Shown here piece after piece: positions 13,851 through 15,911 of a DNA stretch of 15,911 nucleotides. Position 1 is the stretch's first letter. The number at the start of each line of letters is the position of its first letter. The stretch covers positions 5,757-21,667 of the forward strand of contig JAJYWG010000022.1 in NCBI GenBank assembly GCA_021791615.1, read 5' to 3'. This DNA is from Actinomycetes bacterium. Its GTDB lineage: Bacteria > Actinomycetota > Acidimicrobiia > Acidimicrobiales > RAAP-2. The notes under the pieces are model-generated. The model had not been told where the DNA came from and did no database searches. It was given only the letters and a program-made list of their open reading frames with translations. Position numbers and translations under genes: made by a program.

Positions 13851-15097
13851 CACCCCGGCTACATCACCTTGGAGATCTTCGAGAAGAACCAGGTCACGTT
13901 GGCCGCCAACGCCGCGAGCCGTGGCGACGACCGCCGGCGCGGCCCTGCGCGCGAAGGCCCCGCCCTCCTCCAGGGATTGGTCGTCTGCGGTCGCTGCGGA
14001 AAGCGCATGACCGTCGGTTACCACAAGCGCTGCAACGGCACGCTCGTCCCCGACTACGCCTGCCAGGGAGTAGGGATCGCCCACGGCGTCCACCGTGCCA
14101 GAACGTGTGCGGGGCGGGCGTCGACGCGGCGGTGGCCGACCTCGTCTTGGGCGAGCTCACTCCACTGGCCATCGAGGCCGCCTTCGAGGTCGCAGCCGAG
14201 CTCGGCCGGCGGGCCGAAGACGCCGACCGCATCCGCCGGGCTGGCGTCGAGCGCGCTCACCAGGACGCAGAAGCGGCGCGGCGGCGCTACCTCGCGGTCG
14301 ACCCGACCAACCGGCTGGTCGCCGACACCCTCGAGGCGGACTGGAACGCCGCGCTGCGCGTCCTTGGCGAAGAACAGGACGCATACGAGCGGTCCCGGTC
14401 CCAAGATGCTGGCGCGCTGGATGAGGAGCAGCGGGCCCGGGTCCGAGCGCTGGCGCGTGACCTGCCTGCGCTCTGGGGCGACCCGGACACCCCGATGTGC
14501 GAGCGCAAGCGGCTCATGCGCCTGCTCGTCACTGACGTCACCTTGATCCGTGGCGAGGAGCACATCACCGCCCACGTCCGCCTCTCTGGGGGTGCGACCC
14601 GCACGCTCGAGGTGCCACGGCCGCTGACCGCCTACGAGCTGCACACCACCGCGCCAGCGACCATCGCCCTCATCGAAGCGCTACTCGACGACCACCCTTA
14701 CGACGAGGTCGTCGGCATCCTCAACGAGCGTCGGATCACCGGCGGGTGGGGCAAGCCGTTCAACGTGGCGTCGCTCCGAGCGTTGTGCCGACTGCGCGGC
14801 ATCCCCGATCACCGCGAGCGGCTGCGCGCGCAGGGCATGCTCACCCTCGAGGAGATCGCCGCGCAGCTCGGCGTCAGCACCCAAACGATCAAGATCTGGC
14901 AGCGGCGCGGCGACATCAGCGGTCGGCGCACCGACGGGCGGCGCGAGTGCCTCTATCACCCGGGCCAGCGTCGTCCGCCAGACGGTCGCACGACGCGCTG
15001 GCAGCGCAAGGACCGCGCTGTTACACCCGTCGGCCAGGATGACAACCAGGACCAAGGGGCTATCTCCATCGGAACCTCACAAGGAGGCGCAGTGTGA
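13848..15097 (+). pseudogene. Large serine recombinase, C-terminal part only, frameshifted
   Basis: The remnant begins VHPGYITLEIFEKNQ, the end of the recombinase domain. It continues through GPALLQGLVVCGRCGKRMTV, a zinc-ribbon half with CxxC. At about 14090-14100 a one-base shift moves it into the frame CQNVCGAGVDAAVADLVL, carrying the second cysteine pair. A long charged helical segment follows (about 14160-14420, likely coiled coil), then ERKRLMRLLVTDVTLIRGEE and a MerR-like helix-turn-helix near the end (LTLEEIAAQLGVSTQTIKIW) before the TGA at 15095-15097. The N-terminal resolvase domain with the catalytic serine, roughly the first 300 residues of such enzymes, is missing. It is therefore inactive as a recombinase. 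The second frame is open for about 330 codons, so a C-terminal DNA-binding fragment could in principle still be made. Confidence 0.82.
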
Positions 15098-15106
15098 AGC
15101 GCACTC

Positions 15107-15379
15107 GTTGTTCACACCGAGTCGCACCGCGGCCAAGATGCCTGCACGCCGCTTGCGGATGGTCTTGGCCGCGGTGGCGAAGGGCTTCGGGCCGGAGCAC
15201 TGTGCCTTCGAGCAGAAGCGGTCGGGCAGCTCGCCCACTTCGCCTTCGGTGAGGTAGCCGGCAAAGATTGCCCGCAGGGCCTCCTTCAGCGCGTAGCCCT
15301 GCCAGAGATCTCCTCCCCGTCGCTTCAGCTTGCGCAGCGTCGCCGCCTGGTCGTCGGTGAGGTCACCGGGCTTCTCGTA
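15107..15379 (-). pseudogene. ISL3-family transposase, central fragment
   Basis: Ninety-one codons without a stop read YEKPGDLTDDQAATLRKLKR, then GGDLWQGYALKEALRAIFAG, DRFCSKAQCSGPKPFATAAK and TIRKRRAGILAAVRLGVNN. This is the segment of ISL3-family transposases just before the C-terminal block, and it ends precisely where the fragment at 13367-13525 picks up. Upstream of 15379 a different frame gives RRFEGLDKLF, faintly like the preceding part of the family, but the catalytic DDE region was not found in the rest of the window. The transposase is thus both interrupted and truncated at its N-terminus. Confidence 0.78.
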
Positions 15380-15432
15380 TGGAACAGCTTGTCAAGTCCC
15401 TCGAATCGCCTACGTAACAACCGATTTGGGAC

Positions 15433-15455
15433 GCGACGGGTCAACGGCCCGTCGC
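15433..15455. repeat. Inverted repeat, 8-bp stem
   Basis: GCGACGGG and CCCGTCGC form perfect arms around a 7-nt loop, just upstream of the ISL3 transposase fragment. It has no T run and its role is unknown. Confidence 0.5.
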
Positions 15456-15872
15456 ACGAATAGAGCCGAGCAGTCGGCGGCCAGTTCTCGGGGTGACGGC
15501 TGCTACGTCTTCTCCGGGCCCCTCCTGCGTGGTGGCGACCTGGCTCCGAGGTCTTCGTGACGCGCCGGGGCAGATTGGGTCGAGCTTGAGCCGCCAATCT
15601 CGTATTCGCGGGCCTTGGCCACGCATGTCTGCAATTCGCAGGAGGGAGCCCCAGACTTGGAACGCTTCGGCTCGGCTTCGAGCCGTCGCAAAGAACTGGC
15701 GGGGTGCGTTCCTGCCACGGCGGCGCCCCGGCGCGTCACGGAGAGCTCAGTCACCGGCGGTCGAGACCGTTGACCCAAATTTTACAAGGGACAGTGCGGC
15801 ACCTGCGATCTAGCTCTTCAAGAGGGGACTGAGGAGTACGACCACATCACCCCTTGGATCCGGGGAGGCCCG

Positions 15873-15893
15873 ACGTCCGTCGAGAACGGACGT
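15873..15893. repeat. Inverted repeat, 8-bp stem
   Basis: ACGTCCGT and ACGGACGT form perfect arms around a 5-nt loop. Just before it, GGGGAGGCCCG resembles the inverse of GGGCCTCCCGG at 13339-13349, which might be remains of insertion-sequence ends. Both readings are tentative. Confidence 0.45.
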
Positions 15894-15911
15894 CCGGTAC
15901 ATCCCGGCTGT

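Larger units (their letters stand above)
13526..15106 (+). mobile_element. Decayed serine-recombinase element inserted in an ISL3 transposase gene
   Basis: This interval is bounded by the two halves of one ISL3 transposase and carries only a DUF5372 gene and a truncated large serine recombinase, both frameshifted. The bounds are set by loss of transposase homology on both sides and by the near-direct repeat GCA(T/C)TCG at 13521-13527 and 15101-15107. Without a catalytic domain the element cannot move by itself. Confidence 0.7.
15380..15911. other. Region with no recognisable gene, two hairpins
   Basis: I found no protein pattern in any frame over these 532 bp apart from a trace of transposase sequence near 15385-15420. 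It contains inverted repeats at 15433-15455 and 15873-15893, listed separately. It is probably decayed mobile-element flank or intergenic DNA. Confidence 0.5.

Noticed and set aside
1..15911. CRISPR array, tRNA or rRNA genes
   Set aside because: No regularly spaced repeats and no tRNA- or rRNA-like sequence was seen by eye; a covariance-model search was not possible here.

Overview
The window is very GC-rich, its genes use G or C at most third codon positions, and the gene families are typically actinobacterial: a MocR regulator, a SigE-family sigma factor, a WYL-type regulator, a VapBC pair and ISL3 and serine recombinases of actinobacterial type. Two likely leaderless promoters (a -10 box 6-7 nt before the start codon) agree with that. 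I read it as chromosomal DNA of an actinobacterium; I cannot name the genus.

Layout. Positions 1-2263 hold two intact convergent genes, a PLP-dependent MocR/PdxR regulator (+) and a LysE/RhtB exporter (-). Positions 2385-5810 form a decayed block: a WYL-type regulator with a nonsense codon and frameshifts (-), a type II NADH dehydrogenase that kept its ribosome binding site and ATG but lost its FAD-binding N-terminus and is frameshifted (+), and a tightly coupled minus-strand run of a PAS protein (frameshifted), an intact zinc-free quinone oxidoreductase and a DUF2269-like membrane protein (frameshifted).

Positions 5943-9992 are a compact minus-strand operon: a small lipoprotein, a SigE-family sigma factor, a membrane-anchored protein with seven Asp-box repeats that takes the place of an anti-sigma factor and overlaps the sigma gene by 8 bp, and a large lipoprotein. 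This looks like a complete envelope-sensing unit in which the sigma partner carries an extracellular beta-propeller.

Positions 10364-13206 are accessory: a VapBC-type toxin-antitoxin pair with a palindromic operator, then the most unusual gene of the window, an HNH nuclease domain fused to a RecQ-type helicase. It has a complete set of helicase motifs and its N-terminal part is richer in A/T-ending codons than its neighbours.

Positions 13367-15379 are nested mobile-element debris. An ISL3-family transposase gene (-) is split in two, and the piece between the halves (about 13526-15106) carries a frameshifted DUF5372 gene and a large serine recombinase that has lost its catalytic domain. No gene could be recognised from 15380 to the end, which holds two strong hairpins.
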